Shown here: piece by piece, positions 35,397 through 44,143 of the stretch | How positions within the stretch are numbered: position 1 is the stretch's first letter | Layout: the number at the start of each line of letters is the position of its first letter | Position numbers and translations under genes: made by a program | Notes under the pieces: generated by a model | Told to the model about the DNA's origin: nothing | The model's database searches: none | Seen by the model: only the letters and a program-made list of their open reading frames with translations | DNA from: Bacillus sp. FJAT-14578 | GTDB lineage: Bacteria; Bacillota; Bacilli; Bacillales; Bacillaceae_H | DNA: 64,000 nucleotides | Reading direction: 5' to 3' | Assembly (NCBI RefSeq): GCF_000504165.1 | Contig: NZ_AYSE01000007.1 | Coordinates: forward strand, 1-64,000

Positions 35397-35410
35397 TTAA
35401 AGCGCTTTCA
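35397..35410 (-). promoter_or_regulatory. Candidate cre site before DUF485-actP
   Basis: On the minus strand TGAAAGCGCTTTAA, one mismatch from the cre consensus, about 85 bp upstream of the DUF485 start. Confidence 0.6.
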
Positions 35411-35630
35411 ATATTCGAGTTAATTATATAGTTATCAGAAAAATTTGTAAATTGGATTTTAAATATTTTGTTTATGAATATTCTACAGTCATCGACAATG
35501 TGTTGTATTACAGATAAATCCTTTATTCATAAAGAAAGTTTAAATATTTTAAATTTTTTTTCGTGTATTTTAATACAGACTCAGGAATGATAAGGAATAA
35601 AATGGAAGGTTTGGTTAGTTCATTATTATG

Positions 35631-35668
35631 AAAAAACACCCATGAACCAATGGGGAGGATCATGGGTG
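35631..35668 (-). terminator. Terminator after lysine permease gene
   Basis: On the minus strand CACCCATGA / TCATGGGTG followed by six T, 47 bp beyond the permease stop. Confidence 0.85.
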
Positions 35669-35714
35669 AATATGTCGAAAAAACATGATTTATTTTTGTT
35701 TTGTTGACCAATTA

Positions 35715-37178
35715 TTAAACATTTTCTTTTGTATGGATGTTCAAATCACATTGATCCAGCGGAATCATTTTCGTTTTCTTGATGAATTTGTATCCAAGCC
35801 ATACCACAATAAATAGCGGCAAGCCAATGTATGAAACCGAAACGCTGTACCAGTCAATTTGCTCACCGAGGAAAGCAGAGTAATTTTGTCCTAAAATGAC
35901 AATCGTACATAAAGCAAATGCGAAAAGAGGTCCGAACGGGAACCATTTTGCCCGGTAAGGAAGCTCGTTTAAGTCGCGTCCTTGAGCGACAAAAGCTCTG
36001 CGGAAACGATAATGGCTGACAGCGATTCCTACCCATGCGATAAAACCGGACATTCCGGAAGCGTTTAATAGCCATGTATAAACGGCGCCATCTCCAAAAA
36101 GGGAACCAAAAAATGCTAAAACTCCAACCAGGGCGGTAACGATAAGGGCATTTACCGGAACACCGCGTTTATTGACTTTGGCTAAAAACTTTGGTGCTTT
36201 TCCTTCTTTCGCCAGATTCCAAAGCATACGTGTTGAAGCGTACATGCCGGAGTTCCCTGCCGATAATACGGCTGTTAGAATCACGGCATTAATCGCAGAC
36301 GCAGCAAAGGCGAAGCCGGCACGCTCAAAAATTAGTGTAAATGGGCTTACGCGTACATCATCACTTGCCAAACTATCTGCTGTAAACGGAATAAGCATCC
36401 CAATCACGAAAATGGCTAAAACGTAGAATAGTAAAATGCGCCAGAATACTTGTTTGACAGCACGCGGAACGTTGCGGGCAGGATCTTCACTTTCACCGGC
36501 AGCTACCCCGAGTAATTCAGTCCCCTGGAAAGAGAAACCAGCTGCCATAAAAATGCCGAGCATCGTAAAGAAACCGCCATGGAATGGTCCATCGGCAATC
36601 AGAAAGTTTTCAAAACCGGTAGGCTTTCCTGTAAAAACGCCGAAAATCATGAGAACGCTAGTAATTAAGAATAGAATGACAGTTATAACTTTAATGAGTG
36701 AAAACCAGTACTCCGCTTCACCAAAACCTTTAACGGATAAATAGTTGAAACCAAACATAATCGCTAAAAATAAGGCACTCCAAAGAAGAGAGGAACTGTC
36801 CGGGAACCAGAATTTAATAATGAGTGCACCGGCAACCAGTTCGGCTGCAATGGTAATCGCCCAGTTATACCAATAATTCCAACCAAGCGCAAAACCGAAC
36901 GCAGGGTCTACAAATTTTGTCGCATATGTGCTGAACGATCCGGCTTCCGGCATATAAGCTGCCATTTCCCCAAGACTCGTCATCAGGAAGTAAACCATGA
37001 TGCCAATGATGGTATAAGCCGCTAATGCACCGCCGGGCCCAGCTGTATGGATGGCTGCTCCGCTTGCTAAAAACAATCCCGTTCCAATGGCCCCTCCGAG
37101 GGAAATCATGGTTAGGTGGCGGGCCTGTAAGCCGCGGCGCAGTTGTTGATTTTCTTGTGCTGCTGCATGTTGACTCAT
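35715..37178 (-). CDS. lysP: Amino acid permease, probably lysine-specific
   Basis: A 487-residue APC-superfamily permease with about twelve helices. The opening RGLQARHLTMISLGGAIGTG and FLASGAAIHTAGPGG is the conserved first helix of the AAT/LysP group. Start at ATG 37178 behind AAGGAG; a longer frame to 37256 enters the leader. The leader is a lysine riboswitch with a terminator, which identifies lysine as the regulating ligand and very likely the substrate. Known L-box transporters of bacilli (LysP, YvsH) support this. Proton-driven lysine import is the expected role. Confidence 0.92.
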   Translation of the reverse strand: MSQHAAAQENQQLRRGLQARHLTMISLGGAIGTGLFLASGAAIHTAGPGGALAAYTIIGIMVYFLMTSLGEMAAYMPEAGSFSTYATKFVDPAFGFALGWNYWYNWAITIAAELVAGALIIKFWFPDSSSLLWSALFLAIMFGFNYLSVKGFGEAEYWFSLIKVITVILFLITSVLMIFGVFTGKPTGFENFLIADGPFHGGFFTMLGIFMAAGFSFQGTELLGVAAGESEDPARNVPRAVKQVFWRILLFYVLAIFVIGMLIPFTADSLASDDVRVSPFTLIFERAGFAFAASAINAVILTAVLSAGNSGMYASTRMLWNLAKEGKAPKFLAKVNKRGVPVNALIVTALVGVLAFFGSLFGDGAVYTWLLNASGMSGFIAWVGIAVSHYRFRRAFVAQGRDLNELPYRAKWFPFGPLFAFALCTIVILGQNYSAFLGEQIDWYSVSVSYIGLPLFIVVWLGYKFIKKTKMIPLDQCDLNIHTKENV

Positions 37179-37227
37179 AAAAAAACTCCTTTTTTTTAAT
37201 AATAAGAGGAAGGAGCGAGAGCAATAA

Positions 37228-37480
37228 AAAAAGCCTCGAAAGGACTTCGACGGCATTCTTTATTCAAACCGCATCAAACCTTCCATGAAGATAGCTCTTC
37301 ACATTTACCTGGTTAGGGAAAATGTGACAGTTCTGCCCCTATTCGGCGGCAGCCCCAGCTTGTTCAACCAGAGAAAAAGAACAAACTTCGGCGATTTTTC
37401 CTTTCAAGTGAAATCATAGATGTTCTCAGCGTCTCATTCACTTTACTCTTAAAAACCGCGACCTCTACCTCATCGGCTAG
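37228..37480 (-). promoter_or_regulatory. Lysine riboswitch (L-box) with terminator
   Basis: On the minus strand the conserved L-box blocks follow in order: GATGAGGTAGAGGTCGCGG, GAAAGGAAAAATCGCCGAAG, CTGGGGCTGCCG, GGGGCAGAACTGTCACA and AGAGCTATCTTCA, which pairs back with the first block as P1. A terminator follows at 37228-37254 (GCCGTCGAA / TTTCGAGGC with a T7 run). Ligand binding should stop transcription before lysP. The spacing between blocks fits aptamers I know from bacilli. Confidence 0.93.
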
Positions 37481-37553
37481 GATGAGGGTTTTATTATTCA
37501 TTTTTAAGACACAAATCCTATTATAAAATAGCTATATGAAAATATCAATATAT

Positions 37554-37599
37554 AAATAATTGGACATGAGCCAAGAGTGCTCAATGTCCAATTATTTTT
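37554..37599 (-). terminator. Terminator after P450 gene
   Basis: AAATAATTGGACAT / ATGTCCAATTATTT, extended by GAGC / GCTC with a bulge. A member of the GGACATGGGC hairpin family. Confidence 0.8.
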
Positions 37600-37688
37600 G
37601 TATAAGCCTTTTCGGTTATCCAACATGTTAAGATTCAAAAAGCTTAAAGAGGAGCCTGGGACGAGTTAAGGTGAAACCTATATTAGAT

Positions 37689-38924
37689 TCAGATATATGA
37701 AACTGGAAGTGATTTTAGAGCACGAAAGCCAACCAACCTTCGCCATTCCAGTATATCCGCTTCGAGTTGAAGATTTGGAATCCGCTGAAGAAGGGCATTA
37801 ATGGCAATTTGGGCTTCCAACCGTGCCAAAGAGGCACCTAAGCAGAAGTGAGCACCGGCTCCGAATGCGAGATGCTGGTTGGGAGTGCGGGTAATGTCAA
37901 GCTGATCAGGGTTAGAAAAATGTTCTGGATCCCGATTGGCTGCTCCCAGCAGGATATACACCTGATGTCCCTTTCGAATGAACTTTCCTCCAATTTCAAT
38001 ATCTTCAGCTGCAAAGCGGGCTGTCATCTGTGTAGGGCTCTCATACCGCAAAAGTTCTTCGACGGCAGAATGAATGAGGGAGGGGTCTTCTTTTAACTTT
38101 TTCAGTTGCTCGGGATGTTTCAATAAGGAAAGCACACCATTCCCAATTAGATTTACCGTTGTCTCATGACCGGCAATTAATAACAATATACAAGTGGCCA
38201 ACAATTCATCTTCATTCAACTTGCTGCCTTGCTCTTCTTCTTTGATTAACGTGCTGATCAAATCGTTCTGAGGGTGCTGCATCCTCTGTTTGATAAGGTT
38301 TCGAAAGTAATCTGTCAGCTTTAGGGCGACATCGCTGCCGGAATGAAGCACCTTTTCGGTCCGAGTCAAATCAATTGTACGAATGAGAATAGTAGACCAT
38401 TCCTTAAACTGTTGCCGATCGTCGATTGGTACACCTAGTATGCCGGCAATGATGGTGCCAGGCAGGGGAAATGCAAGATCGGAGATGATATCCATTCTTC
38501 CGGTATCCTGTACATTGTCAAGAAGCTGATTGACGGTTTCTTCGATATAAGGGCGCAAATCTCCTATAACACGCGGGGTAAATGCCTTGCTTACAAGCGA
38601 ACGCAATCGATTGTGGTCAGGCGGATTTTTGAAAAGCATCATATTTTTCTGGACACTCGTAAGCTGTTCATACGCTTTTGAATTTTGGGGAAGCGGTATT
38701 CTCGTTTTAAAACGAGAATCTTTAAGAACGGTTGAAGCCTCTTTATAACCAGTAACAAACCATCCTTTCTCCTTGATTGAGGAAACCCATTGGATGGGAT
38801 CCTTAGAGCGAAGATGGTGATAAAAAGGGTAAGGGTTTGTGAGAAAATCAGGTGACAACGGGGTGAATGGCTTTGTATCGAATCCTTCTGATTCCAAAAT
38901 AAGAGTTTCATGTTTTTCCGGCAT
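37689..38924 (-). CDS. Cytochrome P450
   Basis: A 411-residue soluble bacterial P450. Heme-ligand Cys361 in AFGAGAHFCLGASLARLE, oxygen-activating helix LLIAGHETTVN (251-256 core) and the ExxR motif at Glu290-Arg293 (EELLRY). It resembles the CYP107/CYP109 group of bacilli, which hydroxylates fatty acids, steroids or secondary metabolites. No ferredoxin or reductase gene adjoins it, so redox partners must be elsewhere. GGAGGG precedes the ATG on the minus strand. Substrate unknown. Confidence 0.93.
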   Translation of the reverse strand: MPEKHETLILESEGFDTKPFTPLSPDFLTNPYPFYHHLRSKDPIQWVSSIKEKGWFVTGYKEASTVLKDSRFKTRIPLPQNSKAYEQLTSVQKNMMLFKNPPDHNRLRSLVSKAFTPRVIGDLRPYIEETVNQLLDNVQDTGRMDIISDLAFPLPGTIIAGILGVPIDDRQQFKEWSTILIRTIDLTRTEKVLHSGSDVALKLTDYFRNLIKQRMQHPQNDLISTLIKEEEQGSKLNEDELLATCILLLIAGHETTVNLIGNGVLSLLKHPEQLKKLKEDPSLIHSAVEELLRYESPTQMTARFAAEDIEIGGKFIRKGHQVYILLGAANRDPEHFSNPDQLDITRTPNQHLAFGAGAHFCLGASLARLEAQIAINALLQRIPNLQLEADILEWRRLVGFRALKSLPVSYI

Positions 38925-39093
38925 GATATGGCCCTCCTCAAAAAGTAAACTTAATATTTTTATAGGTTAACATATTTTTGATTATATCACTTTTTGTGAG
39001 TAACGTTCGAATTTTCTAGAATTTCCTGCACCGGAATGGAAAACTTTGTTAGAAAGTCTGACATGACAGTGGAATGGTAGGGGGAAGTGTCAT

Positions 39094-39221
39094 ATGATGA
39101 TATCAGATCACATGATTCTCCTGCGATTTCGAATCATTTAGAAGATGAGGAAGTTGTCCTCCTTTTAAGGAGCCTTCATCTCACCCTGGACTGATGGTCA
39201 ATCAATCCAGGGCTTTTTTTT
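39094..39221 (+). ncRNA. Possible short leader transcript with terminator
   Basis: In the 557-bp gap between divergent P450 and EamA genes, a 15-codon frame (MMISDHMILLRFRII, 39094-39141) with weak GGGGGA upstream is followed by CTCCTTTTAAGGAG and then a clear terminator CCCTGGA / TCCAGGG plus T8 (39184-39221). This could be a small regulated transcript or leader; the EamA start is another 260 bp on. No known RNA family was recognised. Confidence 0.3.
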
Positions 39222-39481
39222 GTGGCAAACTGGTTGGAAAAGTTATTTAAGTAGATTGAAGGCATCCATCGCGGTAGGAATCGGTTTGTTCGTGGTGTTT
39301 CTTTAATGCTAAAGCTGTGCATGCTGCTTACGACAATTTTCGGGGAAATAATTAAGCCTAGGCTGCTTTGTCTTCTTCTCGTGAGAATGTAAATATTTCG
39401 GGAAATGTAATTCTAGATTTCAATACAAAAAGTGTAGTAAAATGAGAGTATTGGTTAAATTCAACAGAGTGGAGAGGCACA

Positions 39482-40402
39482 ATGAAAAAATATAGAGTGT
39501 ATATAGTATTAATGATAGTCATGTTGTTTTGGGGATTCAATGTGTCGGCCACGAAGGTGTTGGTGACTCATTTTGCACCGTTAACGATGACAGCTTTTCG
39601 GATCTTGACGGCTGGTATAACGGTATTGCTGATATTGAGAGCAATGAAGGTGTCCAAGAAGCTCGAATTAAAAGAGCTCGGATTCATTATGTTTGTCGGT
39701 TTGTTTAATGTAGTGGCCCATCATTTCTTCTTATCGTTGGGCTTGCAAAAAACGACGGCGACAAACGCCGGGCTCATTATGGGGTTGGCGCCGTTGATGA
39801 CGACTGTGCTTGCCATTTTATTTCTGGGGACGCGTTTGACAGGAGTTCGCCTTATTGGAATTCTGCTCGGGCTGATTGGGGTAGGATTTGTCGTATTGAA
39901 TGGGGGAGGGGCGTTATCATCGGGGTCACTCGGGGATTTGTTCATTTTTGTCTCTCTTTTCGTGCAAGCGATCAGCTATGTGTTTATTCGAAAAGCCTCT
40001 GCCACGATTGATGGACGCGTAATGACGGGCTGGATGCTTGTCACAGGGGGCGCTTATTTATTTATTATCAGTCTTTTTATGGAACCAAAAGGGTTCTCCA
40101 CCATGATGACGGGCGATATCGGTTTATGGGCCATCTTTTTAGCCTCTGCCATTTTGGCTACCGCTGTCGGTCATATGGTGTATAATCAGGCAGTCCAGCA
40201 TATAGGGGCAGCCGAATCGGCTATTTTTGTGAATTTAAGTCCATTTTTTGCTTTAGTCGGATCGAGTCTATTTTTAGGTGAGACGATTCGCCTTCAGCAG
40301 ATGCTCGGTTTCATTTTTATTATTTTAGGCGTTCTTTGCGGGAGCGGTGTGGTCGAGAAAGTCATCCGTTCAAGGAAAAAATCGATTCATATGTCTGCAT
40401 GA
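39482..40402 (+). CDS. EamA/DMT family transporter
   Basis: A 306-residue drug/metabolite transporter with ten predicted helices in two EamA repeats (about 5-140 and 150-290). Family signs: MLFWGFNVSATKVLVTHFAP at the N-terminus and GAAESAIFVNLSPFFALVGS in the second repeat. Likely an exporter of amino acids or other small metabolites; substrate not determinable. No strong ribosome-binding site beyond GTGGAGAGG. Followed immediately by a terminator whose left arm overlaps its stop codon. Confidence 0.9.
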   Translation: MKKYRVYIVLMIVMLFWGFNVSATKVLVTHFAPLTMTAFRILTAGITVLLILRAMKVSKKLELKELGFIMFVGLFNVVAHHFFLSLGLQKTTATNAGLIMGLAPLMTTVLAILFLGTRLTGVRLIGILLGLIGVGFVVLNGGGALSSGSLGDLFIFVSLFVQAISYVFIRKASATIDGRVMTGWMLVTGGAYLFIISLFMEPKGFSTMMTGDIGLWAIFLASAILATAVGHMVYNQAVQHIGAAESAIFVNLSPFFALVGSSLFLGETIRLQQMLGFIFIILGVLCGSGVVEKVIRSRKKSIHMSA

Positions 40403-40446
40403 GGATGAGCGAAAAGGGCTGGTTTTTGCTCTTGTCGCTCATCCTC
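40401..40446 (+). terminator. Terminator of EamA gene
   Basis: 12-bp stem GAGGATGAGCGA / TCGCTCATCCTC; the left arm starts inside the TGA stop. Confidence 0.75.
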
Positions 40447-40452
40447 TATAAT

Positions 40453-40482
40453 AAAAAAAGACTCTCTAAAAAGAGAGTCTTT
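40453..40482 (-). terminator. Terminator of cold-shock gene
   Basis: On the minus strand AAAGACTCTC / GAGAGTCTTT followed by a T run, 11 bp past the stop. Confidence 0.85.
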
Positions 40483-40493
40483 CCCAAAAGCTA

Positions 40494-40691
40494 TTACTTT
40501 TGAACGTTAGCAGCTTGTGGTCCACGAGCGCCTTGCTCGATTTCAAAAGAAACAGTTTGGCCTTCTTCTAAAGTTTTGAAGCCGTCGCCTTGAATAGCTG
40601 AGAAGTGTACGAATACATCGTCTTGACCTTCAACTTCGATGAAGCCAAAACCTTTTTCTGAGTTAAACCATTTTACTTTACCTTGTACCAT
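40494..40691 (-). CDS. Cold-shock protein, CspB/CspD type
   Basis: A 65-residue single cold-shock domain that binds single-stranded nucleic acid. RNP1 is KGFGFIEV and RNP2 is DVFVHFSAI; the start reads [15 protein letters not shown]. Almost the whole protein is the OB fold. GGAGGT precedes the ATG. The 5' leader (40692 to about 40830) is long and A+T-rich, as usual for cold-shock mRNAs whose leader folding regulates translation. Which of the bacillar csp paralogues it is cannot be told. Confidence 0.96.
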   Translation of the reverse strand: MVQGKVKWFNSEKGFGFIEVEGQDDVFVHFSAIQGDGFKTLEEGQTVSFEIEQGARGPQAANVQK

Positions 40692-40989
40692 AATAAATGT
40701 ACCTCCTGCGTGGATGTTCCCACAATTGTATTAAAGTATCCTTGCTCAACCATATTCTTTCAAGACGAAAACCACTTTTTGAAGATAGTTTTTCTTTCAG
40801 TCATATACCGAACAAAAATAACTACTTAAGTATAGCACTTAAATTTAAAATATGCAAATATTCATCCACATAAAAGTTTAAAAGCGGATAAAAACATCCG
40901 CTTAAACGAGCATGTTTATGCTTCTAGTTAAGATGTAAGAATAGAAAACAATAAATCTATTAAATAACTTGGAGTAAAACGGAATAACG

Positions 40990-41022
40990 AAAAAAGAGGT
41001 CATCATAAGATGCCTCTTTTTT
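40990..41022. terminator. Hairpin between MITE copy and csp leader
   Basis: AAAAAAGAGG / CCTCTTTTTT with an inner CAT / ATG pair. It has poly-A and poly-T on both sides, so could terminate in either direction, for example transcripts from the hemolysin III gene. Confidence 0.65.
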
Positions 41023-41038
41023 ATTACTTAAAGTGTGT

Positions 41039-41180
41039 GTTCAAAAAGGAGGACAAAAAGGACCGAGAAGTTCAAGGAAGTGCCGCTTTGAGCAACGGAG
41101 CGTATGTTGTTAATACGTGAGTAGCGGAAAAGCAAGCTGACGCCGAAATTTGACGGTCATTTTTCCCGGACTTTTTGAAC
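41039..41180 (-). mobile_element. MITE-like element GTTCAAAAAG, copy 1 (142 bp)
   Basis: Ends GTTCAAAAAG and CTTTTTGAAC are perfect 10-bp inverted repeats. It is the inverted counterpart of the copy at 51906-52047, same length, and shares GAAGTTCAAGGAAG, GCAACGGAGCGTATG and GACGGTCATTTTTCCCGGAC on this strand. It lies directly downstream of the hemolysin III stop codon (41187-41189). Flanks CTTTAAG on both sides may be a worn target duplication. Confidence 0.8.
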
Positions 41181-41186
41181 AACCTC

Positions 41187-41825
41187 TTAAAGCAAGTAAA
41201 GCAGTACGGCAAAAAAGTGAGTAATGGTTCCACCAAGAACGAACAAGTGCCAGATGGCGTGATGGAATTTGAAGCCTCTCCATACGTAAAAAACAGCGCC
41301 GACCGTGTATAAGACTCCGCCAATGACCAATAACACGACACCTTGTGATGGCATGTTCTCCACGAGCGGGTTCCAGGCAAAGACGATTAACCATCCCATC
41401 ACTACATACAAGATGGTGGAGGCGAATATAAATTTCTTTACAAAAAAGGCTTTGAACACCGTGCCGCCGATGGCAAGGCCCCAAACAATTCCGAACAACG
41501 TCCATCCGAGCCAGCCTTTGACGGCGATGAATAAGAAAGGGGTGTACGTGCCGGCAATGAAAAAGTAAATGGATGAGTGATCCATCACTTCAAATACATC
41601 TTTCGCTTTACCAGCAGGAAAACTATGAACAAGGGTCGATGAAGTATATAAAAGAACCATTGTGACCCCAAACAGCGTGAAACTCACAACATGCCATGCA
41701 TTGCCGTAAAGGGATGAAAAAACAATCAATAATACTAAACCAGCAATACTTAAGAGCGCTCCGATTCCATGTGTGATGGAATTGGCGATCTCTTCTCCTT
41801 TAGAGAATGTATGCGTATTGGCCAT
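41187..41825 (-). CDS. Hemolysin III family protein
   Basis: A 212-residue seven-helix membrane protein of the HlyIII/AdipoR (PAQR) superfamily. Conserved zinc-site residues are visible: GEEIANSITHGIGALLS, SSTLVHSFP, EVMDHSSIYFFIAGTYTP and, near the end, FHHAIWHLFVLGGTITHFFA. Despite the name, activity in bacteria is not settled. GGAAATGATAAACG precedes the ATG. Its stop codon abuts a MITE-like element, which may supply the terminator. Confidence 0.93.
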   Translation of the reverse strand: MANTHTFSKGEEIANSITHGIGALLSIAGLVLLIVFSSLYGNAWHVVSFTLFGVTMVLLYTSSTLVHSFPAGKAKDVFEVMDHSSIYFFIAGTYTPFLFIAVKGWLGWTLFGIVWGLAIGGTVFKAFFVKKFIFASTILYVVMGWLIVFAWNPLVENMPSQGVVLLVIGGVLYTVGAVFYVWRGFKFHHAIWHLFVLGGTITHFFAVLLYLL

Positions 41826-42138
41826 CGTTTATCATTTCCTTTCAAAAAAACTGCATCCGTCATTCGCTTAATAGCGAATCGTTGTCAGCTTATACGAAAT
41901 AAAAGCATTTCTTATTTTCAAATTATAGCACACATAATCAAAAGGGGTCACATCTTAGACGTGTCCTTTTTCAACATTTCGATGATGGTTTTTCTGCAAG
42001 GTCTTGATATATGTCATTTTCACTTATCGGCAGCGGCCGGAGAAATTGCTTTCGTGGCGCCTGAAAATTGTCATGAGTTAAAGTTTAGTAAATAAATATA
42101 TGGAGAATGCAGCTTGCAAATAAAGGGGGAGCATTTCC

Positions 42139-42870
42139 ATGAAAAGAGAAGCAATTTTTGATGAAACGGGAACATACCGCTACTCGCTTTCGAGAGCGTG
42201 GGACGAGAACAATGACCGGAAAGTGACATTTGTGCTGCTACATCCGGGAACGGCCGATGAATATAAAGAAGATGCAACTACCAACAAATGCATATTACTT
42301 GCCAAACGATGGGGATTCGGGTCGCTGGAAATCGTGACGCTGTTTGCCTATCAGACCAATCGCCATAATCTACTAAATGAATTAACGAAAGAAGAGGCAG
42401 TCGGCTATGATAACGATCGCTATATTCAATACGCAATCGCTGATGCAGACTTGATTGTAGCGGCATGGGGAGAAAATTCCGCTATTCACGGGCGGAATAA
42501 CGACCTGCCTTCTTTGTTCGAAGGAAGGGGACTTTTCTGTCTCGGAACGACTCACCAGTACCATCCGCGCCACCCGCTTTTTGTGCCGTATAATGTAATG
42601 TTGGAGCGTTTCCACTTAAAGCCGGTTGGCCTTATCGATTATGATGAATTTGACGTAACAGACATGATAGAAACCAACACGTTTGATCCATACGACACGA
42701 TGAAGCCGATTCCGCAAGTCCGGGAAATTCGTCCGCTTCCGCCACGAGAAGAAGAAGAAGATTCCTGTCTGTTCTGTACGATGTGCTACGATGACTATCC
42801 GATGCACGGCGAATCGGTTTGCCACAGCTGTCATGAAAAAAGGGAAAACCTATATGATTATATGATTTAG
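42139..42870 (+). CDS. DUF1643 protein with cysteine-rich tail
   Basis: A 243-residue protein. Residues about 5-155 match DUF1643: FVLLHPGTADEYKEDATTNK, WGFGSLEIVTLFAYQTNRH and DADLIVAAWGENSAIHGR, a family of unknown function sometimes found with mobile or defence genes. After an acidic linker (EEEEDS) the C-terminus has CLFCTMC and CHSCH, a possible zinc-binding ribbon not part of the usual domain. AAAGGGGGAGC precedes the ATG. Stands alone. Confidence 0.82.
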   Translation: MKREAIFDETGTYRYSLSRAWDENNDRKVTFVLLHPGTADEYKEDATTNKCILLAKRWGFGSLEIVTLFAYQTNRHNLLNELTKEEAVGYDNDRYIQYAIADADLIVAAWGENSAIHGRNNDLPSLFEGRGLFCLGTTHQYHPRHPLFVPYNVMLERFHLKPVGLIDYDEFDVTDMIETNTFDPYDTMKPIPQVREIRPLPPREEEEDSCLFCTMCYDDYPMHGESVCHSCHEKRENLYDYMI

Positions 42871-42987
42871 CAAACGGCGGCGGGAATTTCTCCCTGTCGC
42901 TGTCCTATAGTATGTGTTCAGAGGACACATAAATCCACGTTTCCATACATATAAAAGGAAAAGAGCGATGTAAAGGGGGGGACCTGG

Positions 42988-43422
42988 ATGGTGAGAATCG
43001 GGCAAGCGCTGCAGCGCATTGAACAAATTTATCATCAATTGGAAGAGGAGTGCTTTACGTATGTGGGGACGATTATCCAGGAAGAAGCGGATGTCGACCA
43101 ACGTTTATTAGATGAACTGGCAGAACTGTTGGGTTTTTTGAACAGCACCGATTTATATGATCAGCATTTGCTCTGCGAAATGATCAAGCTTCTCGATTAC
43201 GGAAATCCCATTTATCAACTGTCCACGTGTAAGATGTTGACACTTGAAGGACTGGAAGACAAAATGGATGTTCTCGCAGAAGAAAAGCAAGTCGTCGAAG
43301 AAACGCTGGCAAAAATGTATTATGAACAGCGCCGTCATTTGCTGGAACAGTCGTGCGATTATTTAAAACAACTGGAAAGACAGCTTCGAGCTTTGCTGTA
43401 TGCGAAGTATCCCATTCATTAA
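42988..43422 (+). CDS. Hypothetical helical protein
   Basis: A 144-residue, acidic, largely helical protein with no domain I recognise. The segment from about 85 to 140 (EDKMDVLAEEKQVVEETLAK, then LLEQSCDYLKQLERQLRALL) has heptad character and probably forms a coiled coil. GGGGGGG precedes the ATG. No membrane segments or signal peptide. It is followed by several hairpins. Confidence 0.75.
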   Translation: MVRIGQALQRIEQIYHQLEEECFTYVGTIIQEEADVDQRLLDELAELLGFLNSTDLYDQHLLCEMIKLLDYGNPIYQLSTCKMLTLEGLEDKMDVLAEEKQVVEETLAKMYYEQRRHLLEQSCDYLKQLERQLRALLYAKYPIH

Positions 43423-43453
43423 AAGGCCTTTTTACCTAAGATAGTCAAAAGGT

Positions 43454-43489
43454 CGGATAAATTGTAAAAATATTTTTACAATTTATCCG
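43454..43489. promoter_or_regulatory. 36-bp perfect palindrome
   Basis: Left arm CGGATAAATTGTAAAAAT and its exact reverse complement ATTTTTACAATTTATCCG, with no spacer. It starts 32 bp after the hypothetical gene. It lacks a T tract, so may be a protein-binding site or cruciform rather than a terminator. Confidence 0.6.
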
Positions 43490-43560
43490 TTAAACTGTAA
43501 TAAAGAGCGAGTATACTTAAAAACGGGCATTCAAACAGGAATGCCGCAAAATGCGAAGAA

Positions 43561-43631
43561 GTCGTTGTGACTGTCCTACACCCTATTTTACAACGACGTG
43601 AAAAAGTCCGGAACATAACCCGGGCTTTTTA
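43561..43631. terminator. Two hairpins between convergent small genes
   Basis: GTCGTTGT / ACAACGAC (43561-43597), then AAAAAGtCCGG / CCGGgCTTTTT (43600-43631), which has poly-A and poly-T ends and can act in both directions. Confidence 0.65.
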
Positions 43632-43784
43632 TGTTGAAAGAGCGCAGAGCTTCAATTCATATTGATTAACCAATTTGACCGTAAATTTGTGGTTGATATC
43701 GCGGATTTCACAATACCCGCTATGATAGATATGAATAATGACATACTCTTTTCCATCATAAAGAACCTTCGAACCAATGCTCAT
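43629..43784 (-). CDS. Small conserved-looking protein (51 residues)
   Basis: Starts at ATG 43784 behind a perfect AAGGAGG; MSIGSKVLYDGKEYVIIHIY, then HSGYCEIRDINHKFTVKLVN. The pattern of short beta strands resembles a KOW or SH3-like barrel. No name can be given. The excellent ribosome-binding site and compact fold argue for a real gene. Confidence 0.7.
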   Translation of the reverse strand: MSIGSKVLYDGKEYVIIHIYHSGYCEIRDINHKFTVKLVNQYELKLCALST

Positions 43785-43980
43785 GAAAATCCTCCTTTTT
43801 TTATGTTTATGCAATAAAAGCGAAGTATAAATAAGGATTTATCCTTGAATAAGGCAAAGGAAATGGATGTTTCGTAACAATAAAAGATTTATTTTTCGAA
43901 AATTCCAACTTTTATTCCATCCTAAACCTTTCGACAAATTTCTGCAAGGGTAAATGAACTAATTTTACAAATTATTAATA

Positions 43981-44030
43981 AAGGAAACTTCCATCAGTGG
44001 GGGTCTTACTGCCCGTTAAGGCGGGGTAAA
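43981..44030 (+). repeat. Dispersed repeat family C, copy 2 (intact IS target)
   Basis: GGAAACTTCCATCAGTGGGG, then GTCTTACTGCCCGTTAAGGC and GGGGTAAA. CTTACTGCCCG at 44005-44015 is the intact form of the site split by the IS110 element. It lies in the 510-bp gap 43785-44294, which otherwise holds only the two hairpins below. Confidence 0.75.
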
Positions 44031-44143
44031 TCTTTAGCGAATCTCCTTTCTTTAGACAATTTTATGGTGATTTATTAAACATGATTGAGCTCAATAGTAA
44101 TAGTTATGACAGATAACGCTATATAATGACAATTTTATATAAA

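Noticed and set aside
35523..35711. 62-residue frame downstream of lysP on the minus strand
   Set aside because: Crosses the lysP terminator and has no start signals.
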